From Parietaria judaica (lineage: Eukaryota > Streptophyta > Magnoliopsida > Rosales > Urticaceae): DNA of 64,000 nucleotides. Positions 29,103 through 41,649 of this stretch are shown here, piece by piece; the first letter of the stretch is position 1, and each line of letters begins with the position of its first letter. Made by a program: the position numbers and the translations under genes. Location of the stretch: assembly GCA_954871525.1 (NCBI GenBank), contig OX940860.1:22476001-22540000 (forward strand), given 5' to 3'. The notes beneath the pieces are model-generated. The model was not told the origin of the DNA and did no database searches. It saw only the letters and a program-made list of their open reading frames with translations.

Positions 29103-30394
29103 TATTTTCGGCCTCCTCAGTTTGTAAGAAATCTGTTTCTTTCACACACTAAAAAGTCAAAAAGAAATATATGAATTTCGCTGTTCATCGTGTCCGGATT
29201 GTGAGAAATGAATCGATATCTATCCGCTGATGAGTGTTGGCTCAAGAATTGTTGCATGAAAAGGTGTAATACTCTCATATTGTCTTCTTAGAATAACACA
29301 AACATCATTGCGTTTTGTTGATGCCGAAATTCTTGCTGTGAAAAAAAAATGGAAGTAGAGTCGATGACCGGAATTGACAAGAGATTCCGAGCACTTGGTC
29401 TTTCTAATTCCGATATTCATCTGCGCTGATCTCTGTCGATGAGGACGTCCTATATGCAAGTGAGGCTATTTTTACTATATTAGGCCATTGTTGATACTTG
29501 AAACATGTTTATCAGTGTGAACCATTGTACATCGGAAAGAAGAGATCAACCCGTGTTCGTTATAGTGAGTTATATGGTATGAATTGTTCGTTAGCTTACT
29601 ATAACTTTAACCGGTCGATTGATTGAGTATTTGAGTTTGTATCTTACGTAAACAATTTGAAAAATGCTTTATAAAAATAACGAGGACATATCATCTGACT
29701 TCCGAACTTATCCCGTTGTTCAATGCGGTAATTTTTATTTTATTTTATTTTTTCGACAAAGTTGTTTCATGTAGATTTATTAAAATCGTGAAATCCTAAA
29801 ATCGGAATAGACGAACATAATGCAAGTAAACATGTCATGAATGGTAGATTGTTACGTTTCAATATTATTAAAATAAAAATATTAGGATATTATAAATGTG
29901 CCCAAAATTGAGACATAAATTATATGATACATATAGTCTATAAATTAAGAATTATATCATATAGTCTGAATAAAACATGTGCACGTGATTAAATAAGGAA
30001 TAGTTTCTTATTTAATATATATACTCTGGCCAATTCGTTCGACGTATAAGCGTTTTCAAACAAGTGAGGCGGCCTCCAGTAGAGGATTGTGTCTGTCATT
30101 TGAAGCTGAGTTTGATCATAATCTGGGGTCGTCAAGAACACACACAAACCGATAAAAAGTCGCACAAGCACGCTACAACTCGTAAATTCGAAAACCGAAT
30201 ACCACTATGAAATGTTACGGATTTCGGTTTACTTTTTTCTCTTTCGTATCATGCCTACTCAAAATCGTTGTACACAAATCCTGGCTTCTCTTTCTACATC
30301 ATCCATTCCCATATCTATAATCAAACATCCATATTTTTTTTTTCTCTAGAAATTATGCTTATACTTTATATTATTACCTACAATATTGTAGTAA
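29103..30394. other. Intergenic spacer
   Basis: AT-rich spacer between the small membrane-protein gene and the PPR gene, which converge. Short open frames at 29220-29459 and 29989-30171 (both minus) have no recognisable family. A run of TTTTA repeats lies near 29735. Nothing is supported as a gene. Confidence 0.4.
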
Positions 30395-32057
30395 TCAACT
30401 ATTGTGCAAATCCTGGTCAAGATCAAACAACAAACTCTTGACATCGCTACATGCCATTTGTTCCGCGGAAGCCAGCAAATGCTCCAAGACGCCATAGATT
30501 TGTTGAGCTCTGACATGAGAGATATCCGCGGAGAAGAACTGAGAAACTCCTTCCTCCACCTCTATCCAACTACACCCTGGAGTCTTATGCCCACACTTCT
30601 CCCTCGAAGCCCTCCTCAGCTTCCTCACTTCTTCCCATTTCCCTAACTCTCCGTAAACGTTCGCCAAAGCGCTGACGTGTCCTCCGTTCTCCGGCTCGGC
30701 CTCCATCAGCTTCCGCAACGCAAACTCCGCTAAGTCCAAACGGCCGTGAATCTTGCACCCGTTCAGCAGCGACGACCACACGACCTCATCCGGTTCGAAC
30801 TCCATTCCCTTCACGACGTCCATGGCGTCGTCGAACTGCCCGGCGCGCCCAAGGAGGTCGATCAAGCAGCCGTAGTGTTCGATTCGAGGGTCGATAGCGT
30901 ACTTTTCGGTCATGAGACGGAAATAAGCAACGCCTTCCTCGACCAACCCTCCGTGAGCGCAGGCGTTGAGCAGCCCGACGAAGGTTATCCCGTCGGGCAT
31001 AATTGCATCGCTTTTTTCACACGCGATCATCTCCTCGAAAACGTTGATTGCGTCTCCGTCTTGGCCATGGAGCGCGTAGCAGTTGATCATGGAGTTCCAT
31101 GAGCTCACGCGCTTTCGCGTTATTGCGTCGAAAACTGTCTTTGCTTCCCTTAGGTGGCCGCACTTCCCGTACATGTCCACGAGCGCGCTGGAAACGAACG
31201 GATCCGATTCCAGCCTGTGCCGCCATGTGTAGCCGTGGATCCATCGCCCGACTCGAAGTGTGCCACCGTGGCCGCATGCCGAGATCGCCGACGCAACCGT
31301 GACGCCATTTGGCCTGAGGCAGCGCTCCTCTATCATCAGCCTGGCGAACAGCGAGACTGCCAGCGAGAATAGCCCGTTCTGCGTGCACCCAGCGATCACA
31401 GCGTTCCACGCCGGGGTGTCCCGCTCAGGCATTTCCTCAAACAATGCCATAGCATTTCCAACGTCTCCCAACCGGATATACCCAGAAACCATAGCAGTCC
31501 ACGGGACCACACCTCTCTCGGACATTTCGTCGAACACGTTCCGGGCAAATCCGACGTTGGCCGGAGCCTTTCCATAGAGGCCAACTAGCCCGGTCTGCAC
31601 TATAGGGTGGCATTCGAACCCGAATTTGATGATTTGAGCATGCACTGAACCGGCAGTGCGCGGCGAGATGGCCTCGGTGGCGGATTTGAGGAGCTGCGGG
31701 AATATGAATTGGTTGGGGCGGCAAGTGCCACGACGGAGCATGAGGCGGTAGAGCTCGACGGCAGCATGGTGGCGGGCGTGGGTGGCGAGAGCCGTGAGGA
31801 GCGCGGCGTAGTGGTGGACATTGGGGGCGTCGAGGCAGTCGAACAAGAGGCGCGCGTGGCCGAGCTTGAAAGCGCGCGTGGCCTAGGCCGCCAGGGGCGA
31901 GGGCGGCGGCGCGGACGAGCTTGAAAGCGCAGAGCGGCGTGTGGGCGTGGCCGAGCGCGGTGAGCGCCCCATGGGCCTGTTTGACGTGCCTCAGTAGGCT
32001 GCATTTGCCTAGCTTTTCCAAGACTTTTCGTTGCCATTCTGATGGTTCTTGTGGCAT
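30395..32057 (-). pseudogene. PPR protein (PLS class, At1g33350-like), frameshifted near the N-terminus
   Basis: Intronless pentatricopeptide repeat gene; such proteins bind organellar RNA and act in editing, splicing or stability. The start MPQEPSEWQRKVLEKLGKCS at 32057 and leader motif RHVKQAHG open one frame. The PPR repeats (VVPWTAMVSGYIRLGDVGN, TPAWNAVIAGCTQNG, SSWNSMINCYALHGQDGDA, and so on) and an E-type end (GCSWIEVEEGVSQF) lie in another. The switch is at 31851-31872, where 22 bases containing a second copy of CGCGCGTGGC and a copy of CGAGCTTGAAAGCGC are inserted. Without them the protein would be ~546 residues, normal for the family. As it stands, the first in-frame ATG for the repeats is at 31741, which loses about 100 residues. 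A similar layout is seen in Arabidopsis At1g33350. It is a recent pseudogene, an N-terminally shortened gene, or an assembly error. Confidence 0.82.
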
Positions 32058-32165
32058 CCTAAACGTTGACCCACTTTTTCAAACTTAGCGTATATAAAAT
32101 AAAAGCAAATGTCATTTCTAATTCACAGACGCTTCGTTTCAAGGAGAGGGAGAGACTCCATAGCC
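32058..32165. promoter_or_regulatory. Short shared promoter between head-to-head PPR and GeBP genes
   Basis: Only 108 bases separate the PPR ATG (32057, minus) from the preferred GeBP ATG (32166, plus). A TATAAAATAAAAG stretch at about 32093-32105 could serve the plus-strand gene. The compact divergent layout implies a bidirectional promoter and overlapping 5' UTRs. Confidence 0.5.
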
Positions 32166-32837
32166 ATGGCAACTTCGAGGAAGCTCCGACATCGCTCAGC
32201 TGCCCACCAAAACGGCCATGCATCGCCACCATCGTCCTCGCAGCAGAGACTCCAGAAAGCCTTCACCGAACGCGACGAGACCAGAATCCTCAAGACCTAC
32301 CTCAGGCTGCTCTCGGAGTCTTCAATGGCGACAACGGCAGAGATCTCCACCGAGAGCTTGAACGCGATCCAGGCCTCTCTGGGCGGGTGCTTCTGCCACA
32401 GCCAGATCGTCGAGAAGCTCCGGCGACTGAGGCTCGCCTACCACCGCCACGAGCGGTCGGAAACCCCCGTCGAGACCCCGCACGAGAAGAAGCTCTTCTC
32501 CATCGCTCGCAATATCTGGGGCAAGCAGAAACGACTGCGCGAAGAGTCGGAGGAAGAGACCGAGGCCGAGGCTGAGGCCGGAGAGGAATTTGCCACCGTG
32601 AGCGAGCCCGGAGAGGTATTCACCGTCGTGATAGAGGAATTGCACCGTGCTCTGCCGGGAAACAAGACTTGGGAAGAGGGTTTGGGGTGTTTGGATAGGG
32701 AGAAAGTGAGGGAATTCAACAAGCAGTGGATTCTGCTGACGACGGAGGAAGCTGAGTTGGTGGCTCGGAAGGCTGAGTTGATGAGCGAGTCGATTCGCGT
32801 GGTCGTTGACGCTATCGGAACCCGCAATTCCGTTTGA
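32166..32837 (+). CDS. GeBP/STKL-type DNA-binding protein (DUF573), single exon
   Basis: Plant-specific GLABROUS1-enhancer-binding/Storekeeper-like family, nuclear proteins proposed to regulate transcription, some in cytokinin response. The 223-residue protein starts MATSRKLRHRSAAHQ. The family core runs about residues 32-125: RLQKAFTERDETRILKTYLR, then FCHSQIVEKLRRLRLAYHRH and HEKKLFSIARNIWGKQ, matching the non-canonical myb-like fold. An acidic Glu/Ala-rich linker (SEEETEAEAEAGEE) leads to the C-terminal conserved region (WEEGLGCLDREKVREFNKQW) with the leucine/valine heptads expected for dimerisation. An in-frame ATG at 32109 would add 19 residues; I prefer 32166 because GCCATGG is a stronger context. 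The gene is intronless like most family members and head-to-head with the broken PPR gene. Confidence 0.82.
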   Translation: MATSRKLRHRSAAHQNGHASPPSSSQQRLQKAFTERDETRILKTYLRLLSESSMATTAEISTESLNAIQASLGGCFCHSQIVEKLRRLRLAYHRHERSETPVETPHEKKLFSIARNIWGKQKRLREESEEETEAEAEAGEEFATVSEPGEVFTVVIEELHRALPGNKTWEEGLGCLDREKVREFNKQWILLTTEEAELVARKAELMSESIRVVVDAIGTRNSV

Positions 32838-33557
32838 ATGCGTCGTTGTCTTTTTTTGAATTCGAGTTGTTGATTGTATCTGTTCACACTCGCAGAAGAT
32901 ACTCGATATGCGGTATTACTATCTAGGAAAAAACCGCAACGAACACTCGGTTATTAACCCCTAATTGATTGGCTTTTTTTGTGATTCCAATGCTAAATTT
33001 TAGTTTTTCTTTCATTATTCTTTGCTATACAATGCTATATAGACGGCCGCCCAACGGCGAAGGTCGTCGGAAACTCAAAGAAGGTGTGAGACAGCGCAGA
33101 GAATCCGGCGGGTGAATGTGTTCTCCTTGGATCTGATTCCATGAAGTTCTCAATTCTTATTGATTGTTGAATGGTTAAATAACAGAGAAGCACTTCTTCA
33201 GATTATGCTGACTAATTACTGATAAATTAGCAGCGAAGTTTTTCCTTAAGATCGAATACCGTGATTCGATTTTCTGAAAATAAAAATCGAATACCCTTTT
33301 TAGATTGCACTGTATTTTGCAAATATTTGGCTTTCGGGAGAAGTAAAATTGGTTAATAACCGCATTCATAACCAAATTTGAGCTTTAGAACATTCAAACA
33401 CACAGGTAGAGACACTTCGTTCATCTCAGCTTACAAGTTGGGAAGCAAAAGCACTAGTTTTTTGTCCACAATACTAAAAAACTGGTCTTTTTGCCATAAA
33501 ATTCTCCAGAACAGAGAACTACACACACAGAACTACACAAAACACTAACGATCAAGT
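32838..33557. other. Spacer between GeBP and CKS1 genes
   Basis: Holds the convergent 3' ends of the two genes. AT-rich, with no open frame of interest and no bounded repeat recognised. Confidence 0.4.
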
Positions 33558-34163
33558 TCAGGCCTGGTTCTCCTGTTGCTGCTGCTGGAAGTTGAGGGAC
33601 CTCCTGAAGAGCATGATGTGCGGCTCCGGCCGGTGAATCGCGTAGTGAACCCAGCCCCGGCTCTGCTGCACCCCGATCGCACGCCACTCGTTCTGCAACC
33701 AAATTCACAATCGTTACAGAAAACCCAACGAGGCCCGCTAAAGTGTAAAGAAACAGAGATTCACTGTATGAAACGAGAAAACCGTGTTATCCTTCCGTTC
33801 CTGAACGGATTCGAGAGGGATTATACTTTTCCATTACGAACAGAACAGCAATTGATTGAAACTCCGAAGCATGTTGACTAACGAAATTCAAGCTATTTTC
33901 TAAACTTTCTCAGTAGCCAAACAGAAACCCAGAAAAACTCGAAATGGAACCCTAGATAGATACACTTACTTCAGAGAGAAGCCGGTTCTTGGGGAGCAGT
34001 TTGGCCACTTCCGGAGGAAGAACGACATGCCTGAAAGACCCACAAACAAAATTACTTTCGCCGAAACTGAGCACCAAAATGAAAGCAAAAAAATGGCGAA
34101 AGAAAAATACCTGTACTCAAAGGTATCATCGAAGTACTTCTCGGAGTACTGAATCTGACCCAT
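33558..34163 (-). CDS. CKS1: Cyclin-dependent kinase regulatory subunit CKS1, 3 exons
   Basis: Small adaptor that docks on CDKs and phosphorylated substrates to drive cell-cycle phosphorylation. Minus-strand exons 34163-34111, 34030-33970 and 33692-33558 join in frame to 82 residues. The sequence follows the family closely: [78 protein letters not shown]. The HxPEPH strand-exchange hinge is present as HRPEPH, and the phosphate-binding Arg and Trp residues are retained. The poly-Gln tail ending ENQA is usual in plants. Length and intron positions look ordinary, so it should be functional. Confidence 0.96.
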
Positions 34164-35139
34164 TTTCACACGAATGGACACTCTTTGCGAACAAACCTCG
34201 CTCTAAATCGGCTGAACCCTAGAAATTCAGAAACTGAAAACTGAATTAATCGGAAAATTGGGATTGAGAGCAAGACGACGAAATGAAATAAACCTACCAG
34301 AAAGAGAGAGAGAGATGAATGAAAAGGAATGAATGGTCTTCGTTGATTTTTAGTGGCAATAATAAAATATTGTTGTGGAATTTCAACGACTACTTTTTAA
34401 CGATAATTATTTTAGATAAATTATTAGCATCATTATGCTCTTTTGAAATTCAAATTTTTAGTCTAATTCTTCCCGCTCAACAAATTATTAGAGCTTGGGT
34501 TTAAATTGTTATTGGACTACACTACAGGTGAAACCAGAACCGGAAAATGACTTTTTTTGCCAGGACAAATTTTTTTTTGTTCTCCCAATTTTGGTTTGAA
34601 AAGTCCTTTTTTTTTTTATTGGAACCGGAACAAGTACAAAATAATATTAGTAAACTGAACTTATTAAAAAGACTAAGACACAAACAAATAGTTAGGACTT
34701 AGGGGCTTAAAATAATAATTGTGATGCCACTTTCATATGAATGACATGAATTAACGCTCAATTTGTAAAATAACAAAATAACTCGAATTTTTTTACAAGT
34801 TACATCGCAGACGGTATATAAAAAATAAATAAATGAAAACTTTAAAAAAATTGTAGTATAATATTCTTTCATTGAATATTTATGATGATCATAAACAAAT
34901 TAGAGACACCTCATGATTCTCATCTATTACAAAAATTGAGAATGTTTTTTGCTAAGTTTCCCTCTCCTCCTATTTCAAGGTTCTTGGGTACCTAACGTAT
35001 ATATATTTTTTCTGACTTTCCCATAATCTCTATACCTAAAAAATAGTCAACTGTTCCAAAAGTCAGCTGTACAATTTCAGTAAATAATAATTCCAAAAGA
35101 AAAAGAAGCTCTGGAGTATTTGTTAATCCACAGGTGCAA
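34164..35139. other. Spacer upstream of CKS1
   Basis: Includes the CKS1 5' region, with a purine-rich GAGAGAGAGAGA stretch at about 34301-34316 that probably lies in the 5' UTR or core promoter. The rest is AT-rich. No gene or bounded repeat was recognised. Confidence 0.4.
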
Positions 35140-38100
35140 CTAATTCAGCTCTCGGGGGGAGACCGTCTTTCTCAGCACCGATGTCCCTTGGAAAATCATC
35201 ATTTGGTATTGTCTTTTGTATTCCTTTAGCTGCGGAATGAGATACGTAAAAAAAAAATTATACGTAAACGCCATTTCAATTTGAAAATATGTACGGAGAA
35301 GAAGAGAGATCTGAGCACCTCGTCCATGGCTATCTTGTTGAAACCGAACTTGTTGACCCATATTGATTCTGCTTCCTCGGCAGCTGGTAGCACGAGGTTT
35401 CTCACGTTCAGGACGGACAGGAATCCCTCCACGCATGAAAACAAGGCTTGGAAGTAACCCTAAGCGACGCATAAGAGATTTTAAAAATGAAAAGAGGATA
35501 AATAAGAAATTGTTCAGTGGAGAAGACGAGAACTTGGACAAACCTGTTTTTCGTGTTCCACACTTGTTGCCACCAATGGGAGCTCTGCAAATTCTGACCC
35601 GTATATACGAAATACTCCGGCCGAGACTACACATTGGCTGCATTACAAAGGATTTTTTTTCATCACTTGCAATTTGAAAAAAAAAATCATTAAAAAATTG
35701 GTATAACAGTTTGACATATTTCTTACTTGACTGTCAAAATTGCACAGTACATCCGGCTAAAATCTTGGCCCATGAAGCTATTTCTGTAGATCAATTCGAA
35801 GATATCAGGTCGGGAAACTATACTTAAACAGAAAATGAAGAAGGGCATCTCTAATATTTGTAGTATTCTCACCCGAAAAGCATTTCTGGAATCAAGTCAC
35901 GGTTTGTAGCAGAATCATTTATAGGAGCAAACCGATCCTATAACAGGAAGTAAAAACTCCAAACCATTATTACAAGAAAAAAATAATAATGTCAACAGCA
36001 AAAAACTTATTACTAAGTATTCAAAGATATTATCAAGACATCAACGAACAACATGAAATATATATATATATATGGGAACTCACATGAAAGATGGCAACAG
36101 CCTTTGACAACAGTGATTCAGTCTCTTCATTGGAGGCTAATTTCCTATTAACAATCCTCCATTTTATATCGAGTTCAACGCCCATCTCCAAACCTTCAAC
36201 TTCTTGCTTCCGTTTAATAAGATCAAGAAGAGTCTCTGAGAGCTTCTGTTCTCCAAGGACAACCGATTTTTGCAATGCATCGGTAATATTCTGGCAATCT
36301 GTGCAACAGAACCACATCCCATCTGGCAATTCCTGGATGTCAGCAAATTCAACATTACTTGTACAGTTTAATATTTTCGTAATGATATAACGTAGAAAAA
36401 GATAAACGAAAGCACCTTCAGATCTTGCATTCCATGATCCTTCATACACCCTATGTGAAATTCCTTCTCACACTGCAGGCATAGTTATGAAGTGAGAAGA
36501 GTAGAACCAGGCTAAGATCCATTTTTATTTTTCTCATGTCATTAAAAGTATTAGTGCAACATTTTCAATTAAACATGGGATTACGGCTCACGTCTGATTA
36601 GTGGAATTTCCTATCAAACATCATTAGGAGAGTTTGCCCGGTCTAAGTCTCGAATTCAAGACGCAGACCGGTTTTATTTATCAATAAAATGTTCTAGTTT
36701 ATCTAAGATTTCTATTCCGGGTCCTATGGAACTTACAATTTAAATGAAGATCAAGTAAAACCAGAATTTGAGAAGAAAAAAAATCACCTGATCACAGAAA
36801 AGAACTGTGAGAGGACCAAACCCAGACTTGCTGAAATCATGACTTCTGAAGATTCAAAGATAAAGAATATATCAATAAAAATTAACCGATAAGCTATTAA
36901 GACTCCATTAGAAAAATTATTATAAAAGAACCACCTCTCCGAAAATAAAAAAAAATAAAAAATAAATTAACGACGCGACTTACCTGCATAATGCACATCC
37001 ACCAAAATCAATCTCTTCAGTATTCATAACGCGAATGCAACGATTAGTAATCTGTTTTATAGAGTCAACGCCTTCGACTCTTCCGGCTGCAACAGCGTCG
37101 GCAGTATATTGTATATACTTTTCTTTGTCATAGAGATTCTGGCAAACTTTACAGTACCAAGTAGCATTAGTGGTGTCACTGGAAGGCATATTGATACAAC
37201 CTGAAATAAATCCAAAAAAAAAAAAAATTACTTGAGCAACAATCAAATTGGATATAGTCAAAACTTAAGAAGAAGAAAAAAAGCAGTAATAAGGCCATCA
37301 AGTTCCCCGAAGTAGCACAACAGTAGGGTTAAGATAAGAGGACAATCAATTCACAACGAGAAAATAAGAAAAAAAGGTATTTAAGGGTATAGAAAATTAT
37401 GAAGAATCTACGGTGGTGTGAATTTTTATTTTATTAACATGTTAAACCACAGATATCAACAAAATATTTGGTTTATACATCCAAAAAGATACACAGCCTT
37501 GGTGGGTGTAAAATTTGCTCTTTAGCAAAACAAACTCTCGGTATTAAAAACCAATAATTTTAAAATGAATTCCTGTGATTCAAAAGGATTCAGTCAACAA
37601 AGCATTTAAACAGCCAAATCCAGCCAAGGCACAAGAACAATAATAATAGTATAATTAGAAGAAAAATGGTTCGTTGTAATTTTGAAATAAAAATATGGAA
37701 GAGAAATGCAAAACACTCTTTAACTCGAGGAAAGATATCTTACTTCCATGAAAAGCCCTCGGACAACCATCACAGCACAAAAGATCTCCTCCATTTTGAC
37801 AAACAAAACAGAGGTCATCATGGGTATACGTGGAGAAGTTTTGACTTCTTGACAAAGATAACGCTAATTCGTGAAGAGACACGCCATTGGATGTGTAAAT
37901 ATGTAAATACCTGAAACGTGAAGGAAAAAAAAATGTATAAAAAAAAAGCAAGTTGTACCGTCAAATGCTAGGGCACAAACTAATAATCAAAGAAAAAACA
38001 AGCACTAATTATTGATAAATGATATCCCACTCTCTGGTTCGAGAGTTAGACTGGGAAGCTCCGATGATGTTCAATAGGATCTTCCCACTAATCAAACATA

Positions 38101-41100
38101 ATGATTACTCTAATAAAGTCACCTATTTATAAAATGAGAAATCATAATCATATAAATTATATAATATTGTAAAACATTTATAATACCGCTAAAATTTATT
38201 TAGTAGGTAAATATACAGCACAATTAATAGAATCAGGTAATAAAAGCACTTTCCTAAGGACTATTTTCTTATTACCGAGGGTCCAACACGTTATCATATT
38301 ACTTAAGATATTTATGATATTGGCATCTGCAAGAAAGGGTGTAACTATAAAATGCTACCAAAAAAAACTCACGGCTTCCGACGCGATGCCCAACCAGCAT
38401 GAGCTTCAAACTGAGAGGGGCTGACCTGAGCATTTCAGGTAAGAAAATCAGTCATTTACAGTAAATATAAGAGAGTAGAAATTCAGTAAAAGTACCTCAG
38501 AATTGCAGCAACTGCAAATAATTCCCGACCCCATTTTATAACCAACCAACATTTTCTGCAATAAAAAAAAAAAGCAAGACAAATGAACAAAACTTCTGTA
38601 ACATTAGTAGTAATACAATTATTAAAATTTATAGTTCACGACTCTGACCTGACCACGAGCATAATATGCTACTTCAGTTCCATCCGGTAAAATATCTTCC
38701 GCAAAGACAAGTTTATTAAGCCGATTATCCCTATTAATCATAATCAAATTTCAAATCAGCCCAATAATTACAAGGACTCACAGTACAAGAACATACGGCT
38801 ACAATAAGAGAGCAACAAGTGAAGAGCACGTGTGAGAGAGAAAGAGAGAGTTAGAGTGTACTTTTTTGTTATTCGTCCTTGACTCTTGCTCTGTGAAGAG
38901 CTACACTTTGGCGCACTCTTACATTTTGACACACTCTTAGACAACTTTGGAGTAATACATGGTTTTGTGGACTTGATTAGTTTCAAAGAAAGCCTACAAA
39001 ATCAAGGAGTTGGAGATAAATCAGATTTAAATAATACAATATTCAAAGTCATCGATGCCGCCAAATTACCACATTGCCACAAACAAGTGATGAGCAATCA
39101 ACAATGCACACTTCTATGCATGGAACAAGAAAGAAACATATATTACCAGCTTTAATCTTGTATTTCTCCTACATCACCACATCCAGGATTCGAATTAAAA
39201 GGAATTGACCATCGTCTTACGATTTATAGATAAAAATAAAATAAAATAAAACTTACATATCACTGTTATTGCAGTCAGGAATTTCAACCCTTTTAAGCGG
39301 AGATTTTGCAAAATTTACACACAATTTACAGAGAATGGTCGACTTCCCGGTACCAGCTTCAGACATCGACCCTGCAAACTTAAATTGGTTACATCATACA
39401 GCGGTAAATTCCTAATGCGTTATACACACAGCACTAACCTTTGCAATTGAAACAAACGGAACATTTTCCAACCGAGTCACCAATGAATCTCTGAACTGTT
39501 TCTTCCAAACTACTTAATGTGGATCTTTGGAAAGCATTTAAAACGTCACGAAGGGTACTTCCACTATCCAAGTATATATACTCTGGTGGACGCTTATTTG
39601 TACTACCAGCGTGCTGCTCAAAGGCTACAGGCGTAACAACCTACAAAAAGAAATATACGTTATTGATTATTCAACTTGTCAAAATTGTAAAAGTCGCAGC
39701 TAGACAATTCCTACATTTGTTCCTTTACAGCTGCCACAGTGACACAGTATCCCTGATCCTTTAATCGCTCCTTGAAGTCTCGATTCATTAGGTTCCCGCG
39801 ACTGAAACAAACATATTTTAAAAACGATCAACATTTCAAAAATTGTATGGATGAATTACGCAGAAAAGGAAAAACTATTTATACTACCTTTGGGCCTTTC
39901 ATGTACGTCACGCGTTGCCCCTCGAGAAGTCCCGAATCAAGTAGTTCTTTCAATTTTGAAGGGAACTTCTTTGAAGATTTGAAAATATTCATTGTAGTAT
40001 TAGGTGGTGGAGTAATAATCGGTTTAACTTTGTTACTAGCAATGATCTCTTTCTCCAAAGTGAAATCTCTTTCTGCTAATTTTTTCACCATCTCGGGAAT
40101 CGGCTTCACAGCCGACCGAGTAACACGTTTTGCAAGCTTCCTACCATGAACTGCAACTTCATCCGGTGAAGGCTTAGGACAATCTCCGTTCTCCACTCTC
40201 GCTTTCAAAGGTTCCAATTCTACCTCTGTTGGCTCTTCAAAATAAATTTTCATTGTAGTATTAACCGGCTTATCACCAGTCGTGATTTTATCCACTAAAC
40301 GTTGCTCGGTATAAGTATCATTTTCCAGCGATTTCCTGCCAAATTGCTTTCGAGAAAACTGAAACATTGGCTTCACAGCTTTTTCTGCTATCTCCTCCTC
40401 CTCCTCCTCAGGAAACAGCTTTACGGGCTGAAGTTCTAAAAACCCTTCCGTAATGATAAGCTCAGCTTCATCGATAGATGACTTCTTCAAACCAATTCTG
40501 TGCATTTCCGCCGCCAGAGGCTTATCTTCCTCGCTGAATTCTTTTCCATCGGGCACATCGCGCAATTCCTCCTCGGCATTACGGGTCAAGAGTTCCACTC
40601 CTTGCTCCTTCGCTTGCGGGTATTCATCCTCCATGGCTATTGAAAATTTACACAAAAGACAAATGAAATGATCATAAAAAGTTTCATACGTCCCAACTTT
40701 ACAGAGTTCTAAAAAGATATATGTTAATATATTGAAATATATGCACACACAAAATTGATAAAGCGATGCTATGAAAACCACTCTAAAGCAAAACCTCTGT
40801 AAATTAATACGGACCATAAAAAAATTATCTAATCGAGATTATTAATTTATCGAATATTAATTTAGCGGGGTATTCTAAACACAACCAAGAAGAGAACAAG
40901 ACTATCAAGCAAGACAATGAACACATAAAAAAAATCCCATCAAGAAGCAGTGTAAAAGTTCGATACGAGACAAAAAAACCTTGAGATTTTTCATATACAC
41001 ATACAAAAAAAGCATACCATCATTCTTGAACGAATCCGCCACCGAACCACATTCCATTTCGCCTTCACAGGGAACCCCACCCACGCGCCTGTTACTCGCC

Positions 41101-41393
41101 CACGCCGAGCCCTCGTCGCTGCCGCCGCCATTGCCGTCCACGACTTCGCCGTCCGCCTCCTCTTCGCTCACGGCAGAGGCCGCGGCGGGGGAGACCTTCT
41201 CGCCGCGCTTCAAGCGCCTCTTCGCCCTCGCATTATCCGAAAGAGCCGCGGAGCTCGCCTTCCTCGACCGAGTCCGGCCCAGCGAGTGGCCAATCTCCGA
41301 CCGGGACTTGAAGGCGAAGGCGAATTCGCGCTTCAGCCCCGCCCGGACCGACGACAGAACCACGAACTCCTCCGAATCCGCGCCTTTCGCCAT
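35140..41393 (-). CDS. TDBD-PHD-GNAT chromatin protein (IDM1/ROS4-related), 19 exons
   Basis: Predicted nuclear histone-modifying protein of the plant group that includes IDM1. Minus-strand exons are 41393-41018, 40636-39888, 39801-39715, 39640-39439, 39371-39257, 38993-38862, 38730-38649, 38555-38496, 38425-38373, 37910-37744, 37200-36984, 36845-36788, 36472-36416, 36332-36084, 35937-35873, 35783-35727, 35637-35544, 35459-35319 and 35229-35140, joining in frame to 1016 residues. Domains in order are a basic/acidic N-terminus; a first Tify-binding-like domain ([26 protein letters not shown]); a second ([31 protein letters not shown]); PHD finger 1 from about residue 648 ([19 protein letters not shown]); a C-rich PHD-like module ending FCCTDC; and a GNAT acetyltransferase fold (about 880-985) with [15 protein letters not shown] as the acetyl-CoA loop. 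It should read histone tails and may acetylate them; I infer this only from family resemblance. Confidence 0.9.
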
Positions 41394-41649
41394 GAAAACC
41401 GCCGAAAATGCTGAAGAAAACTTTCCCTATTCCAAAACCATACATACACACATATATATATATATAATAAATCGCAACCGCGTGAGAACGCGGCGTCCGA
41501 GCAGGGACTCAAGCTTGCTTCATTGACATTGATGGGGATTTCCAGGGTTTTTGAGCTTTGATTGAGGCTTTCTGGTTTCGGAGAGGGAAAAACGAAGCAG
41601 AAATTCGAAGGGTCGTTTTATTTATTTATTTATTGAATTTTATTTTTTA

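Noticed and set aside
30404..31924. Plus-strand open frames over the PPR gene
   Set aside because: Shadows of a GC-rich coding strand; no domains seen.
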